A stretch of 64,000 nt of DNA from Pseudomonas mandelii (GCF_900106065.1 NZ_LT629796.1:5556501-5620500); one strand, 5' to 3'. Shown: positions 9,763 to 19,776, counted from the stretch's first letter. Numbers and translations are program-made. Notes: a model not told the origin generated them from the sequence alone.

Positions 9763-10536
9763 TTACTGCGCCAACCACCCACCATCAATATTCCACGCCG
9801 CGCCGCGCACCTGGCTTCCGGCCTCACTGCACAAGAACAACACCAGTTCGCCCAATTGCGGCGGGGTGACGAATTCCAGCGACGGCTGCTTCTCCGCGAG
9901 CAAATCGTGCTGCGCCTGTTGCGGCTCGATCCCGGTCGCGATGCGTGCATCAATCTGCTTCTGCACCAGCGGCGTCAATACCCAGCCCGGGCAAATGGCG
10001 TTGCAGGTCACATTGGTCGTTGCCGTTTCCAGCCCGACGACCTTGGTCAAGCCGATCACGCCATGTTTGGCCGCGACATAGGCGGCTTTACCCACCGAGC
10101 CCACCTGGCCATGCACCGAGGCAATGTTGATGATCCGGCCCCAACCTTTGGTGCGCATGCCCGGCAGGCTCAAGCGGGTGCTGTGGAACACCGACGACAG
10201 GTTGATCGCAATGATCGAGTCCCAACGTTCCACGGGAAAGTCTTCTACCGCCGCTACGTGCTGGATACCGGCGTTGTTCACCAGGATGTCGACGCCGCCG
10301 AACTCACGCTCGGCATAAGCAATCATGTCGGCAATCTGCACCGGGTCGCTGACGTCGGCCGGGTGATGGCCGACCTTGCCACCGAATTGCTCGACCTCGG
10401 CAATCACTTTGGACGCATCGCCGAAACCGTTGAGAATCAGATTGGCGCCAGCCTCGGCCAGGCTCAGGGCAATGCCCAGGCCGATGCCGCTGGTGGAACC
10501 GGTGACCAGTGCAGTCTTGCCCGAAAGAGTCGTCAT
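9763..10536 (-). CDS. hbdH: 3-hydroxybutyrate dehydrogenase (SDR family)
   Basis: 257-residue classical short-chain dehydrogenase that oxidises (R)-3-hydroxybutyrate to acetoacetate with NAD+. Motifs seen are the cofactor-binding TGSTSGIGLGIA, NNAG (VNNAGIQH), the catalytic Ser in NIASVHGQ, YVAAKH with the Tyr/Lys pair, and the PGWVLTPLVQKQID substrate loop typical of bacterial 3-hydroxybutyrate dehydrogenases. An upstream TTG is in frame, but ATG 10536 has a GAGG site and gives the family N-terminus MTTLSGKTALVTG. It lies 7 bases after the permease stop, so the two are co-transcribed. Order and identity match the P. aeruginosa PA2003-PA2005 locus (dehydrogenase, GntP permease, RpoN activator). 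Confidence 0.93.
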   Translation of the reverse strand: MTTLSGKTALVTGSTSGIGLGIALSLAEAGANLILNGFGDASKVIAEVEQFGGKVGHHPADVSDPVQIADMIAYAEREFGGVDILVNNAGIQHVAAVEDFPVERWDSIIAINLSSVFHSTRLSLPGMRTKGWGRIINIASVHGQVGSVGKAAYVAAKHGVIGLTKVVGLETATTNVTCNAICPGWVLTPLVQKQIDARIATGIEPQQAQHDLLAEKQPSLEFVTPPQLGELVLFLCSEAGSQVRGAAWNIDGGWLAQ

Positions 10537-10543
10537 GAATACC

Positions 10544-11935
10544 TCACACAATGCCAGTGGCGTAGAAAGTACCGATCACCACAAAAACCGCCAGGGTCTT
10601 GATCAGCGTAATACAGAAAATATCTTTGTAGGCTTCACGGTGGGTCAGGCCGGTGACCGCCAGCAGGGTAATCACTGCGCCGTTGTGCGGCAGGGTGTCC
10701 ATGCCACCACTGGCCATCGCAGCCACTCGGTGCAGCACTTCCAACGGAATGTTGGCAGCGTGGGCCGCAGCGATGAAGTCATTGGCCATGGCCGCCAGCG
10801 CAATGCTCATGCCGCCCGACGCCGAACCGGTGATGCCGGCGAGCAGGGTCACGGTAATCGCTTCGTTGACCAACGGGTTGGGAATGCTCTTGAGCCAGTC
10901 GGCCAATACCAGGAAGCCCGGCAAGGAGGCGATCACCGCACCAAAACCGTACTCCGACGCGGTGTTCATCGCCGCCAGCAATGAACCGCTGACTGCACTT
11001 CGACTGCCCTCGGCCAACTTGCCGCGAATCGCCTGGAAGCCGAACACCAGCACCATGATGATGCCGACCAGCAAGGCCGCTTGCACCGCCCAGATCGCCG
11101 TGAGCTTGGCGATTTCGGTGGTGACCGGCGCGGCCATGCCCGGCAGCGCGAGGCTGTGGGTCTTGCCATACCACTGCGGAATCCACTGGGTAAACAGCAG
11201 GTTCATGATGCCGACTGCCAGCAATGGCGACAGGGCAATCCATGGATTCGGCAGTTTGATGTCGGCCGCGGTTTCCGGCTCGTTGCGCAGTTCGGTGCCA
11301 TAACCTTCACCGGCGGCCTGCGCCTTGTTGCGCTGGCGTTGGAGAAACAGCATGCCGGCGCAGACTACGAAGATCGCGCCGATTACACCCAGCCACGGCG
11401 CCGCCCACGCGGTGGTGTTGAAGAAGGTGCTGGGGATGATGTTCTGGATCTGCGGGGTGCCGGGCAGGGCGTCCATGGTGAACGAAAACGCGCCGAGGGC
11501 GATGGTCGCCGGGATCAAGCGCTTGGGGATGTTGCTCTGGCGGAACATTTCAGCGGCAAACGGGTAGACCGCGAACACCACCACAAACAGCGACACGCCG
11601 CCGTAAGTCAGCAGGGCGCAGACCAACACGATCACCAACATCGCCTGACGTGTACCGAGCAACCGAATCGCTGCCGCGACGATGGAGCGTGAGAATCCCG
11701 ACAGCTCAATCAGCTTGCCGAACACCGCGCCGAGCAGGAACACCGGGAAATACAGTTTGATGAAGCCGACCATTTTTTCCATGAACACCCCGGTGAAGGC
11801 AGGGGCGACGGCGGAAGGGTCGGTGAGCAAGACGGCGCCGAGGGCGGCAATCGGGGCGAAGAGAATAACGCTGTAGCCACGGTAAGCAGCCAGCATCAGC
11901 AGCGCGAGGGCTGCCAAGGCAATGATCACACTCAT
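10544..11935 (-). CDS. GntP-family permease, probable 3-hydroxybutyrate transporter
   Basis: 463-residue inner-membrane protein with about 12 hydrophobic segments, beginning MSVIIALAALALLMLAAYRG. GntP-family features are the repeated membrane halves, LLTYGGVSLFVVVF, the DALPGTPQIQNIIPS loop and the C-terminal MASGGMDTLPHNGAVITLL segment. The family symports gluconate and related carboxylates. Because the next gene, 7 bases on, is 3-hydroxybutyrate dehydrogenase and the regulator upstream is of HbcR type, the likely substrate is 3-hydroxybutyrate or acetoacetate (inference). It is the first gene behind the sigma-54 promoter at 11993-12008. A GGAGAC ribosome site precedes the ATG. Confidence 0.88.
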   Translation of the reverse strand: MSVIIALAALALLMLAAYRGYSVILFAPIAALGAVLLTDPSAVAPAFTGVFMEKMVGFIKLYFPVFLLGAVFGKLIELSGFSRSIVAAAIRLLGTRQAMLVIVLVCALLTYGGVSLFVVVFAVYPFAAEMFRQSNIPKRLIPATIALGAFSFTMDALPGTPQIQNIIPSTFFNTTAWAAPWLGVIGAIFVVCAGMLFLQRQRNKAQAAGEGYGTELRNEPETAADIKLPNPWIALSPLLAVGIMNLLFTQWIPQWYGKTHSLALPGMAAPVTTEIAKLTAIWAVQAALLVGIIMVLVFGFQAIRGKLAEGSRSAVSGSLLAAMNTASEYGFGAVIASLPGFLVLADWLKSIPNPLVNEAITVTLLAGITGSASGGMSIALAAMANDFIAAAHAANIPLEVLHRVAAMASGGMDTLPHNGAVITLLAVTGLTHREAYKDIFCITLIKTLAVFVVIGTFYATGIV

Positions 11936-11992
11936 GGTGTGTCTCCTGGATTGTTATTTTTGTAGGGTGGAACTTTTGTGGGAGAGGGCTTT

Positions 11993-12008
11993 AGCGAGTT
12001 TCGTGCCA
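11993..12008 (-). promoter_or_regulatory. Sigma-54 (RpoN) promoter for the 3-hydroxybutyrate operon
   Basis: The minus strand reads TGGCACGAAACTCGCT. Against the -24/-12 consensus TGGCACG-N4-TTGCW it has a perfect -24 element, the invariant GG and GC at the required 10-base spacing, and a single mismatch in the -12 element. It lies 58 bases before the permease ATG, and the adjacent upstream gene is an RpoN-dependent activator, so position and partner agree. Confidence 0.8.
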
Positions 12009-12108
12009 TTTACTTAAGGCATTGAAATATAAGGATATTTATTTATGTATAAGGTGATTCTGAATGATTTGTCTCTTATTCGAGATTTTTTGCGGCTGTG
12101 AGAGTGCC

Positions 12109-12198
12109 TTCGCGGGCAAGCCTCGCTCCTGCATGATTTGCGGTCGTCCGCACAAACAAGAGCGCCTTGGTCCCGTAAGAGCGAGGATTGCCCGCGAA
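12109..12198. repeat. REP doublet (REPIN), copy 2, one arm diverged
   Basis: The left arm is TTCGCGGGCAAGCCTCGCTCC as in copy 1. The right arm, AGCGAGGATTGCCCGCGAA, has accumulated substitutions, and the interior differs from copies 1 and 3. It lies between the sigma-54 promoter and the end of the activator gene, close enough to act as the activator's transcript end. Confidence 0.85.
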
Positions 12199-12232
12199 GA
12201 GGCCCTATCTACCAATAGAGATCAATGTCTCT

Positions 12233-13657
12233 TTATGGAGACTCGGCAATCCCTAGCGCCACCATCTTCTTATACAAAGTCGACCGACCCAGCCCCAACC
12301 GCGCCGCCGCTTCAATCACCTTACCCCCGCATTGCGCCAGGGCAGATTCAATCAATTGCCGGTCAAACCGCTCCCGCGCCTCGCTGAACGTCTCCTGCGC
12401 AACGGCCTCAACGACCCTCGGCGCCACACGCGTCACTGGTGTGAACGTCCCGATTGCCGCGCGGATGTCCCCTGCATTCAGCACCAGGTCATCACTGAGC
12501 AGCGCCGCGCGTTCCAGCACGTTGCGCAGCTCACGGATATTGCCCGGCCAGGCGTGATGCGCCAGCAGGTCCAAGGCTTCGGTGTTCAGCTCATGCTGGC
12601 TGCGAAGTTCCTCAAGGATCGCTTCACTGAGCGCTGGCAAGTCATCAAGACGATCGCGCAGAGGCGGCACGTTGATCGGCAGCACGTTGAGCCGGTAATA
12701 CAAATCGGCGCGAAATTCGCCGCGCTTGATCGCCGCTTCCAGGTCCGTGGAGGTCGCTGCGATCACTCGCACATCACTCTGGATGACCTCATTGGAACCG
12801 ACCGGCTCGAATTCCTTTTCCTGCAACACGCGCAGCAACTTGCTTTGCAGCGGCAACGGCATGTCGCCGATTTCATCGAGAAACAGCGTGCCGCCCTGGG
12901 CGATCTGCAACTTGCCGGCCCGGCCCTTGCGATCGGCGCCAGTGAAGGCGCCCGGCGCGGTGCCAAAAAATTCGGCTTCGAGCAACGACTCGGGAATCGC
13001 TGCGCTGTTGATGCTGACGAAGGCTTTGTGCGCGCGGGGTGAAGCGCCGTGGATCGCCTGGGCCAGCAGCTCCTTGCCGGTGCCGGTTTCGCCGAGCAAC
13101 AGCACCGGTGACTCGGCACTGGCACTGCGCCGGGCGCGGCGTTTGACTTCCAGGCTGGCGGCGCTGGTCCCGATGAAGTGGGCGAAGTTGTATTTGGTCT
13201 GCCGCGACCGCAGCAACGAGCGGGTAGAGGCCAGTTCTTCCTGCATGCTCAGGTAGCGTTTGAGCATCGGAGACAGGCTGTGCAATTCGTCGAACAGCGC
13301 AAAACCAATGGCGCCGATGACGGCGCCCGCGTCGTCGTGGATCGGCAAGCGCATGACCACCAGGGGTTCTTTCGGCGTGTCCTGCATATCCAGCAAAATC
13401 GGGCGACCGGTGCGAACCACCTCACGTAACAAGCTGCCCGGTATCACGCTTTCGCACGCTTTGCCGATGGCCACTTCGGCTGATTCCAGGCCGAAGCGGC
13501 GGGCATAGCGCTCGTTCATCCAGACGATATTCGCGTCGCGGTCGACAATCACCGTGCCCTCGCTGGATTGCTCGATGATCTCGAACAGCGAACGGATCGC
13601 CAGCAGGCGAACGCGCTGGTAGTCCTTGAGGCTTTCGGTGGTGTTCATGGGTTTCAT
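12233..13657 (-). CDS. hbcR: Sigma-54-dependent transcriptional activator of 3-hydroxybutyrate catabolism (HbcR-like)
   Basis: 474 residues from ATG 13657 (ATG 13648 is also possible; neither has a strong ribosome site, and the longer open frame starts inside a REP arm). Domains are an N-terminal PAS sensor (~20-130, with GTVIVDRDANIVWMNERYAR), an AAA+ core with Walker A GETGTGKE (from ~189), GAFTGA sigma-54 contact loop (236-241), Walker B GGTLFLDEIGD and an arginine finger region, and a Fis-type helix-turn-helix at the C-terminus (KVIEAAARLGLGRSTLYKKM). It is predicted to open the -24/-12 promoter of the permease-dehydrogenase genes just downstream. Regulation of (R)-3-hydroxybutyrate use by the PA2005 enhancer-binding protein and RpoN is known in P. 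aeruginosa; assignment here rests on the same gene neighbourhood. Confidence 0.88.
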   Translation of the reverse strand: MKPMNTTESLKDYQRVRLLAIRSLFEIIEQSSEGTVIVDRDANIVWMNERYARRFGLESAEVAIGKACESVIPGSLLREVVRTGRPILLDMQDTPKEPLVVMRLPIHDDAGAVIGAIGFALFDELHSLSPMLKRYLSMQEELASTRSLLRSRQTKYNFAHFIGTSAASLEVKRRARRSASAESPVLLLGETGTGKELLAQAIHGASPRAHKAFVSINSAAIPESLLEAEFFGTAPGAFTGADRKGRAGKLQIAQGGTLFLDEIGDMPLPLQSKLLRVLQEKEFEPVGSNEVIQSDVRVIAATSTDLEAAIKRGEFRADLYYRLNVLPINVPPLRDRLDDLPALSEAILEELRSQHELNTEALDLLAHHAWPGNIRELRNVLERAALLSDDLVLNAGDIRAAIGTFTPVTRVAPRVVEAVAQETFSEARERFDRQLIESALAQCGGKVIEAAARLGLGRSTLYKKMVALGIAESP

Positions 13658-13688
13658 GTCCAGAATGTGTGTTGTCTTGGCGGGCCTC

Positions 13689-13780
13689 TTCGCGGGCAAG
13701 CCTCGCTCCTGCAGGGTTTGTGTCGAGCCACAAATTCAGCGATAACCACAAAACCTGTGGGAGCGAGGCTTGCCCGCGAA
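13689..13780. repeat. REP doublet (REPIN), copy 3
   Basis: Same architecture as copy 1: left arm TTCGCGGGCAAGCCTCGCTCC, right arm GGAGCGAGGCTTGCCCGCGAA. The interior is closely related to copy 1 (GTTTGTGTCGAGCCACAAA and ACCACAAAACCTGTGG are shared or nearly so). It lies between the activator and yejF, where it may end yejABEF transcription. Confidence 0.92.
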
Positions 13781-13818
13781 GGCCGCGACGCGGTTCATCG
13801 ATGTGGACGCGATTATGC

Positions 13819-15393
13819 CTACCGCGTATGCGCCGCCGCCAACAGCTCTTTGGTGTACGGATGCTGCGGCGAATCGAATACGTCGTGGCTGGCACCGCTT
13901 TCCACCACTTTGCCGTCCTTGATCACGATCATGTCGTGGGCGAGGGCACGTACCACCGCCAGATCATGACTGATGAACAGGTAGGTCAGGCCGTGTTTTT
14001 CCTGAAGTTGGCGGAGCAGGGCGACCACTTGTTTCTGCACGGTGCGATCCAGTGCCGAGGTCGGTTCATCGAGCAGAATCAGCGCCGGTTTCAGCACCAG
14101 CGCCCGGGCAATGGCGATGCGCTGACGCTGGCCACCGGAGAACTCGTGGGGATAGCGATCACGGCTTTGCGGGTCGAGGCCGACTTCTTCCAGTGCACGA
14201 ATCACTTCGGCTTTGCATTCATCAGCGGTCAATTGGCTATGCACTTCAAGCCCTTCGCTGATGATCTGCGCCACGGACATGCGTGGACTGAGACTGCCGA
14301 AGGGGTCCTGGAACACCACCTGCATCTTCTTGCGCCATGGCCGCAACTGCTTTTGCGTCAGACCGTCCAGTGCCTCGCCCTGAAAGCGAATGCTGCCTTC
14401 GGAATCGAGCAAACGCAGAATCGCCTGGCCCAGGGTCGATTTGCCCGAACCGGACTCGCCCACGATGCCCAGGGTCTTGCCACGCTGAATGTTGAGGCTG
14501 ATGCCGTCCACCGCGTTCAGATACGTCTTGCGCTGGAACAAGCCGCCACCAAGGGCAAACTGCACGCGCAGGTTGTCCACTTCCAGAACGTTCTCGCGCT
14601 CGTCCCGGGGCAGGGCTTCGCCTTCCGGTTCGGCGTTCAGCAGCACGCAACTGTAGGGATGTTTCGGTTCGGTGAAGATCGTTTCGCAGGTGGCCTCTTC
14701 GACGATTTCCCCGGCCTTCATCACGCACACACGCTGAGCGATGCTGCGCACCAGATTGAGGTCGTGGCTGATCAACAGCAGCGACATGCCGAGACGCTGT
14801 TGCAGGGACTTGAGCAGAATCAGAATCTTGCGCTGCACTGTCACGTCCAGCGCCGTGGTGGGTTCGTCGGCGATCAGCAACTGCGGCTCGCACGCCAGGG
14901 CCATGGCGATCATTACCCGTTGCCGCTGGCCACCGGACAGCTGATGGGGATAGGCCTTGAGCCGCTCTTTGGGTTTCTGGATGCCGACCAGTTGCAGCAA
15001 CTCCAGAATCCGCGCTTGCGCCGCGTTGCCCGTCAGGCCTTTGTGCACCAGCAGGGTTTCGCCGATCTGCTTTTCGATGCTGTGCAACGGGTTGAGCGAG
15101 GTCATCGGTTCCTGGAAGATCATCGCGATCCGGTTGCCGCGAAGTTCACGCAACACCTGGGGCGGGGCACCGAGCAACTCCTTGCCGCGATAGCGAATGC
15201 TGCCCGTGGTCCGGGTGCCGGTCTCGGGCAGCAGTTGCAGGATCGAGTGGGCGGTCACCGATTTGCCGGAGCCCGATTCGCCGACCAATGCCAGGCATTC
15301 GCCGGGATGGATGTCCAGGCACAGATTGCGCACCACCGTCTGGCCATTGAAGGCCACGCTGAGGTCACGGATTTCGATCAGGTTGGTACTCAT
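13819..15393 (-). CDS. yejF: Peptide ABC importer, tandem ATP-binding subunit YejF
   Basis: 524 residues with two complete ABC ATPase domains. The first has Walker [12 protein letters not shown] and signature [12 protein letters not shown]. The second has [11 protein letters not shown] and [12 protein letters not shown]. Both carry Walker [13 protein letters not shown] / [11 protein letters not shown], and each half has the oligopeptide/nickel-type insert of Dpp/Opp/Yej ATPases. It energises uptake of peptides through YejB and YejE at the inner membrane; in enterobacteria YejABEF imports microcin C and small peptides. It is the last gene of yejABEF, 14 bases after yejE, and is followed by a REP doublet. 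Confidence 0.93.
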   Translation of the reverse strand: MSTNLIEIRDLSVAFNGQTVVRNLCLDIHPGECLALVGESGSGKSVTAHSILQLLPETGTRTTGSIRYRGKELLGAPPQVLRELRGNRIAMIFQEPMTSLNPLHSIEKQIGETLLVHKGLTGNAAQARILELLQLVGIQKPKERLKAYPHQLSGGQRQRVMIAMALACEPQLLIADEPTTALDVTVQRKILILLKSLQQRLGMSLLLISHDLNLVRSIAQRVCVMKAGEIVEEATCETIFTEPKHPYSCVLLNAEPEGEALPRDERENVLEVDNLRVQFALGGGLFQRKTYLNAVDGISLNIQRGKTLGIVGESGSGKSTLGQAILRLLDSEGSIRFQGEALDGLTQKQLRPWRKKMQVVFQDPFGSLSPRMSVAQIISEGLEVHSQLTADECKAEVIRALEEVGLDPQSRDRYPHEFSGGQRQRIAIARALVLKPALILLDEPTSALDRTVQKQVVALLRQLQEKHGLTYLFISHDLAVVRALAHDMIVIKDGKVVESGASHDVFDSPQHPYTKELLAAAHTR

Positions 15394-15407
15394 ATCTACA
15401 GTCCGCG

Positions 15408-16430
15408 TCAGGATCGGGGGTCAAAGGCATCGCGCAACGCCTCGCCGATAAACACCAATAAGGAAAGAATCAGCGCCAGGGTGAAAAACGCCGTCAGCCC
15501 CAGCCACGGCGCTTGCAGGTTCTGCTTGCCTTGCCCGATCAGCTCGCCCAGCGATGCGCTGCCGGCCGGCATCCCGAAGCCGAGAAAATCCAGGGCCGTG
15601 AGGGTGGAGATGGCGCCGGTGAGAATGAACGGCAGGTAGCTCAAGGTCGCGTTCATGGCGTTGGGCAGGATATGCCGGACAATCACTTTTCGATCCGTGA
15701 GGCCCAGCGCCCGGGCGGCTTTGACGTATTCCAGATTGCGACCGCGCAGGAACTCGGCGCGCACCACGTCGACCAGCGCCAGCCAGGAAAACAGCGCCAT
15801 GATCCCCAGCAGCCACCAGAAATTCGGTTCGACGAACCCCGACAGAATGATCAGCAAGTACAGCACTGGCAGACCGGACCAGACCTCCAGCAAGCGTTGA
15901 CCCAGCAGGTCGACCCAGCCGCCGTAATAGCCTTGCAAAGCGCCGGCGGCGATGCCGATCAAGGCGCTGACGAAGGTCAGCATCAACGCAAACAGGATCG
16001 ACACCCGTGCGCCGAAAATCACCCGGGCCATGACGTCCCGGGACTGGTCGTCGGTGCCCAGCCAGTTGACGCTGGAGGGCGGGCTTGGCGCCGGTGTATT
16101 GAGTTCATAGTTGGGCGTGTCATCGCTGAACGGGATCGGCGGGAACAGCATCCAGCCGCCGTCCTTGTGAATCAGCTTTTGCACGTATTCGCTGCGATAG
16201 TCAGCCTGGAACGGCAGTTGCCCGCCGAACTCCTGCTCGGTGTGGCGCTTGAATACCGGGAAGTACCACTGGCCCTGATAACTGACCACCAGCGGTTTGT
16301 CGTTGGCGATCAACTCACCGCCCAAGGTCAGCAGAAACAGGCCAATGAACAGCCACAGCGACCACCAGCCCCGACGGTTTTTCTTGAAGCGTTCAAAGCG
16401 GCGACGGCCTAACGGCGAGAGCTTGAACAT
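15408..16430 (-). CDS. yejE: Peptide ABC importer permease YejE
   Basis: 340 residues. A first membrane segment near residue 25 (WWSLWLFIGLFLLTLGGELI) is followed by a ~100-residue periplasmic region and then the BPD_transp_1 permease core with about five membrane helices. The EAA-type coupling loop VKAARALGLTDRKVIVRHIL contacts the ATPase. The long N-terminal periplasmic domain and the phrase VNWLGTDDQSRDVMARVIFG are typical of YejE/OppC-type subunits. It overlaps yejB by one base (TGATG) and pairs with YejB as the heterodimeric channel. Confidence 0.93.
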   Translation of the reverse strand: MFKLSPLGRRRFERFKKNRRGWWSLWLFIGLFLLTLGGELIANDKPLVVSYQGQWYFPVFKRHTEQEFGGQLPFQADYRSEYVQKLIHKDGGWMLFPPIPFSDDTPNYELNTPAPSPPSSVNWLGTDDQSRDVMARVIFGARVSILFALMLTFVSALIGIAAGALQGYYGGWVDLLGQRLLEVWSGLPVLYLLIILSGFVEPNFWWLLGIMALFSWLALVDVVRAEFLRGRNLEYVKAARALGLTDRKVIVRHILPNAMNATLSYLPFILTGAISTLTALDFLGFGMPAGSASLGELIGQGKQNLQAPWLGLTAFFTLALILSLLVFIGEALRDAFDPRS

Positions 16431-17491
16431 CAGGCGTTCCTCGCGGCGAAGTCGATACGCGGGTCGACCAGGGTGTAGCAGAGGTCGCCGATCAGTTTTA
16501 TCAAAAGCCCGAACAGCGTGAAGATAAACAGCGAGCCGAACACCACCGGATAGTCCCGCGACACGGCAGCCTCATAGCTCATGCGCCCCAGGCCATCGAG
16601 GGAGAAAATCACTTCGATCAGCAGCGACCCGGCGAAGAACACGCTGATGAACGCCTGGGGAATCCCCGACACCACCAGCAACATCGCATTGCGGAACACA
16701 TGGCCGTACAGCACGCGTCGTTCGCTCAAGCCTTTGGCCCGTGCGGTGACCACGTACTGGCGCGTGATTTCATTGAGGAACGAGTTCTTGGTGAGGATCG
16801 TCAGCGTGGCGAAACCGCCGATCACCAACGCCGTCACCGGCAGCACCAGGTGCCAGAAATAGTCGGCGATCTTGCCCACGGTCGACAGCGATTCGAAGTT
16901 GTCCGACACCAGTCCGCGCACCGGGAACCAGTTCAGAGAGGTGCCACCGGCGAAGACCACGATCAGGAACATCGCGAACAGGAACGCCGGCATCGCGTAA
17001 CCGATGATGATTGCCGTGCTGCTCCAGATGTCGAAATGGCTGCCATGATGCACGGCCTTGCGGATGCCCAGCGGGATCGACACCAGGTACGTGATCAGCG
17101 TCGCCCATAGCCCGAGGGAAATGGTCACCGGCATTTTTTCCAGGATCAGGTCGGTGACGGTGGCGCCGCGGAAGAAGCTCTTGCCAAAGTCCAGGCGCGC
17201 GTAGCTGGTGAGCATCAGCCACAGGCGTTCGTGTGCGGGCTTGTCGAAGCCGTACTGCTTTTCGATGTCCTTGATCAATTGCGGGTCGAGACCGCGACTG
17301 GCCCGGGAGGTGCCGGACATGGTCTCCCCGGAGCCGCCGCCGACACTGGCGCCACCGATGCCTTGCAAATGCGCGATGGCCTGCTCCACCGGACCGCCCG
17401 GTGCAGCCTGGACGATGACGAAGTTGACCAGAAGAATGATCACCAGCGTCGGGATGATCAGCAGCAGACGCCGCAGTATGTAAGCCCACAT
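16430..17491 (-). CDS. yejB: Peptide ABC importer permease YejB
   Basis: 353 residues from ATG 17491, which shares its first base with the yejA stop; the longer open frame upstream lies inside yejA. It begins [20 protein letters not shown], the classic OppB/DppB/YejB N-terminal helix. A periplasmic Gly/Ser-rich linker follows ([15 protein letters not shown], ~55-70), then about five helices with the coupling loop [20 protein letters not shown] and [13 protein letters not shown] near the C-terminus. It forms the inner-membrane peptide channel with YejE. Confidence 0.93.
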   Translation of the reverse strand: MWAYILRRLLLIIPTLVIILLVNFVIVQAAPGGPVEQAIAHLQGIGGASVGGGSGETMSGTSRASRGLDPQLIKDIEKQYGFDKPAHERLWLMLTSYARLDFGKSFFRGATVTDLILEKMPVTISLGLWATLITYLVSIPLGIRKAVHHGSHFDIWSSTAIIIGYAMPAFLFAMFLIVVFAGGTSLNWFPVRGLVSDNFESLSTVGKIADYFWHLVLPVTALVIGGFATLTILTKNSFLNEITRQYVVTARAKGLSERRVLYGHVFRNAMLLVVSGIPQAFISVFFAGSLLIEVIFSLDGLGRMSYEAAVSRDYPVVFGSLFIFTLFGLLIKLIGDLCYTLVDPRIDFAARNA

Positions 17492-19359
17492 CAATGCGGC
17501 CCTCCGGGTGTGCCACGGCGGATTTTTTCCGCCGTCATCTGCTGGTTGGTCAGCGGCGTGGTGCTCACTTCCCACCAGCTTTCGATGGCTTCGTCATTAC
17601 TGGCCTGCTCGTTGGGCATGCCGAACCGGTTCCACCACACCGTTGAAGTGCCCGGCGGGTAATAGTTGGGAATCCAGTAGTAGTTCCATTGCAGCACCCG
17701 GTCCAGTGCGTGGGCGTAACGCAGCATTTCGGGCTGGGTGTTGGCGCGGACCAGGCCGTTGATCAGGGTGTCGACCGCCGGGTTCTTCAGCACCATGTAG
17801 TTGTTGGCGCCGGGGTCGTTGGCCGAGACCGAGCCGAAGTAGTTGAACAGCTCGCCACCCGGTGAAGTGGTGACCGGGTAGCCGGTGACGATCATGTCGT
17901 AATCGCGGCTCATCAGGCGATTCACATACTGGGACGCGTCGATGCGGCGGATGTTCAGGTCGATGCCGATCTGTTTCAAGGTGCGCTTGTATGGCAGGAG
18001 CAATCGGTCCATGCCGTTTTGGCTGACCAGAAAAGTGAAACTCAGTGGCGTGCCCTCGGCGTTGACCAGTTGGTCGCCGTCGGGTTTCCAGCCGGCCTGC
18101 TCGAGCAAGTCCAGCGCTTGCAATTGTTTGTCGCGAATCAGACCGCTGCCATCGGTTTTCGGCGCTTCGAAGACCTGGGTGAAGACTTCGTCGGGAATCT
18201 GCCCACGCAGCGGTTCGAGAATGGCCAGCTCGCCGGCGTCCGGCAGTTTGCGGGCGGCGAGGTCGGTGTTGGAAAAGAAGCTTTGCTGGCGGATGTACAG
18301 GTCGCGCATCATCTGCCGATTGCTCCACTCGAAATCCCAGAGCATGGCCAGGGCCTGGCGCACTCGGCGGTCCTGGAATATCGGTTTTTGCAGGTTGAAG
18401 ACAAAACCCTGGGCCGATTGCGGGGCTTCTGTGGCCAGATGTGCTTTTTGCAGGCGACCGTCGCTCAGGGCCGGGCTTTCGTAGCCGATGGAGTAACCGG
18501 TCGCGGAGAATTCGCGGTTGTAGTCATAGGCGCCGCCACGCAGGACCTGGCGTGCGACGTCGGTATCGCCGAAGTACTCGATGCTGAAATGATCGAAGTT
18601 GTAGAGGCCGCGGCTGACCGGCAAATCCTTGCCCCACCAGGTGGCGTTGCGCTCGAAGGTGATGCTGCGACCGGAGTCGACCTTGCCCACCTTATAAGGG
18701 CCGCTGCCCAATGGCGCCTCATAACCACCGCCATTGGCGAAGTCACGGGTCTTCCACCAGTGTTCGGGAAATACCGGCAACGTGGCGATGTCGAGGGGCA
18801 AGGTACGGTTTTCGTTGCTTTTGAAGTCGAACCGGACCGTTAGCGGCGCTTCGACTTCGACGCCTTTGACGTCGGCGAACTGGGTGCGATAGCGCAGGCT
18901 GCCCTGGGTCATCAGCAGGTCGAAGGTGTAGCGCACGTCCTGGGCGGTGATCGGTGTGCCGTCGGCGAAACGCGCCTTCGGATTCAAATAGAAGCGCAGC
19001 GACATACCGTCGTCGGAGCGCTCCATTTTCTGTGCCACCAGACCGTACACGGTATAGGGTTCGTCCAGCGAACGCTGGGCCAGGGGCGAGTAGAGCAAGC
19101 CGTCGATCTGCGTGACGCCAATGCCTTTGTCGATGTACGGCAATATATGGTCGAAATGCCCGATCTCGATGGCCGAGCGACGCATCGTGCCGCCCTTGGG
19201 GGCTTGCGGGTTGGCGTAGGCGAAATGACTGAAGCCGGCGGGGTACTTCGCCGGTTCGCCGTACACGGTCAACGCATGTTGCGGTGCAGCATTCACACCG
19301 ACGGCACTCAACAGCAGGGCCATGGCAGTGAACAACAAAGTGGGGAAAGCCAGTCGCAT
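17491..19359 (-). CDS. yejA: Peptide ABC importer, periplasmic solute-binding protein YejA
   Basis: 622 residues starting [20 protein letters not shown], a Sec signal peptide with cleavage expected after VNAA. Upstream in-frame codons would put charged residues before the signal and are rejected. The mature part is an SBP_bac_5 (DppA/OppA) fold of the YejA subgroup, with [30 protein letters not shown] and a late [16 protein letters not shown] segment ([19 protein letters not shown]). It captures peptides in the periplasm and hands them to YejBE. First gene of yejABEF; the parvulin gene upstream ends at a hairpin, so the operon likely has its own promoter in the 90 bases before the ATG. Confidence 0.93.
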   Translation of the reverse strand: MRLAFPTLLFTAMALLLSAVGVNAAPQHALTVYGEPAKYPAGFSHFAYANPQAPKGGTMRRSAIEIGHFDHILPYIDKGIGVTQIDGLLYSPLAQRSLDEPYTVYGLVAQKMERSDDGMSLRFYLNPKARFADGTPITAQDVRYTFDLLMTQGSLRYRTQFADVKGVEVEAPLTVRFDFKSNENRTLPLDIATLPVFPEHWWKTRDFANGGGYEAPLGSGPYKVGKVDSGRSITFERNATWWGKDLPVSRGLYNFDHFSIEYFGDTDVARQVLRGGAYDYNREFSATGYSIGYESPALSDGRLQKAHLATEAPQSAQGFVFNLQKPIFQDRRVRQALAMLWDFEWSNRQMMRDLYIRQQSFFSNTDLAARKLPDAGELAILEPLRGQIPDEVFTQVFEAPKTDGSGLIRDKQLQALDLLEQAGWKPDGDQLVNAEGTPLSFTFLVSQNGMDRLLLPYKRTLKQIGIDLNIRRIDASQYVNRLMSRDYDMIVTGYPVTTSPGGELFNYFGSVSANDPGANNYMVLKNPAVDTLINGLVRANTQPEMLRYAHALDRVLQWNYYWIPNYYPPGTSTVWWNRFGMPNEQASNDEAIESWWEVSTTPLTNQQMTAEKIRRGTPGGPH

Positions 19360-19448
19360 TGTCAGCCTTAGAGCCGGGTGGTCGATAACCGCAATTTGTA
19401 CGCTAGCGGCGCGTCCCTCGCCAGCCGTATTACGTATCCGAAACACAA

Positions 19449-19470
19449 CGGCCCGCCAAAAGGCGGGCCG
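19449..19470 (-). terminator. Intrinsic terminator after the parvulin gene
   Basis: Perfect 9-bp GC stem CGGCCCGCC / GGCGGGCCG closed by a four-base loop. On the minus strand it follows the parvulin stop by 24 bases and is followed by TTGTGTTT, a short T-rich tract. Confidence 0.75.
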
Positions 19471-19494
19471 CTGTGCAGAATATCAGAGTGCTGA

Positions 19495-19776
19495 TCAGTC
19501 CTGACGGCTGGTCACTTCCAGCAGGTGGTAGCCGAACTGGGTCTTGACCGGGCCTTGCACCACGTTGATAGGTGCGCTGAAGACGACGGTGTCGAACTCC
19601 TTGACCATCTGTCCTGGACCGAACGAGCCGAGGTCGCCGCCCTGGCGGCTGGATGGGCAAGTGGAGTTGGCTTTGGCAACTTCGGCGAAATCAGCGCCGC
19701 CTTCGATCTGGGCCTTGAGTTCGTTGCACTTGTCTTCCGAGCTAACCAGGATGTGACGGGCAGTGGCTTTAGCCAT
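19495..19776 (-). CDS. ppiC: Parvulin-type peptidyl-prolyl cis-trans isomerase (PpiC)
   Basis: 93 residues from ATG 19776, which has a strong AAAGGAG site; MKGEFS upstream is that site translated. The whole protein is a single rotamase domain: ARHILVSSEDKC, GADFAEVAKANSTCPSS, GGDLGSFGPGQMVKEFD, VVQGPVKTQFGYHLLEV. No signal or chaperone domain is present, so it is a cytoplasmic folding helper like E. coli PpiC (93 aa). It stands alone between the lipase and yejA and ends at the hairpin 19449-19470. Confidence 0.95.
   Translation of the reverse strand: MAKATARHILVSSEDKCNELKAQIEGGADFAEVAKANSTCPSSRQGGDLGSFGPGQMVKEFDTVVFSAPINVVQGPVKTQFGYHLLEVTSRQD

Noticed and set aside
13669..15639. 656-codon plus-strand ORF
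   Set aside because: Antisense to yejF with its start in a REP arm; composition is shadow-like and yejF motifs on the other strand are unambiguous.
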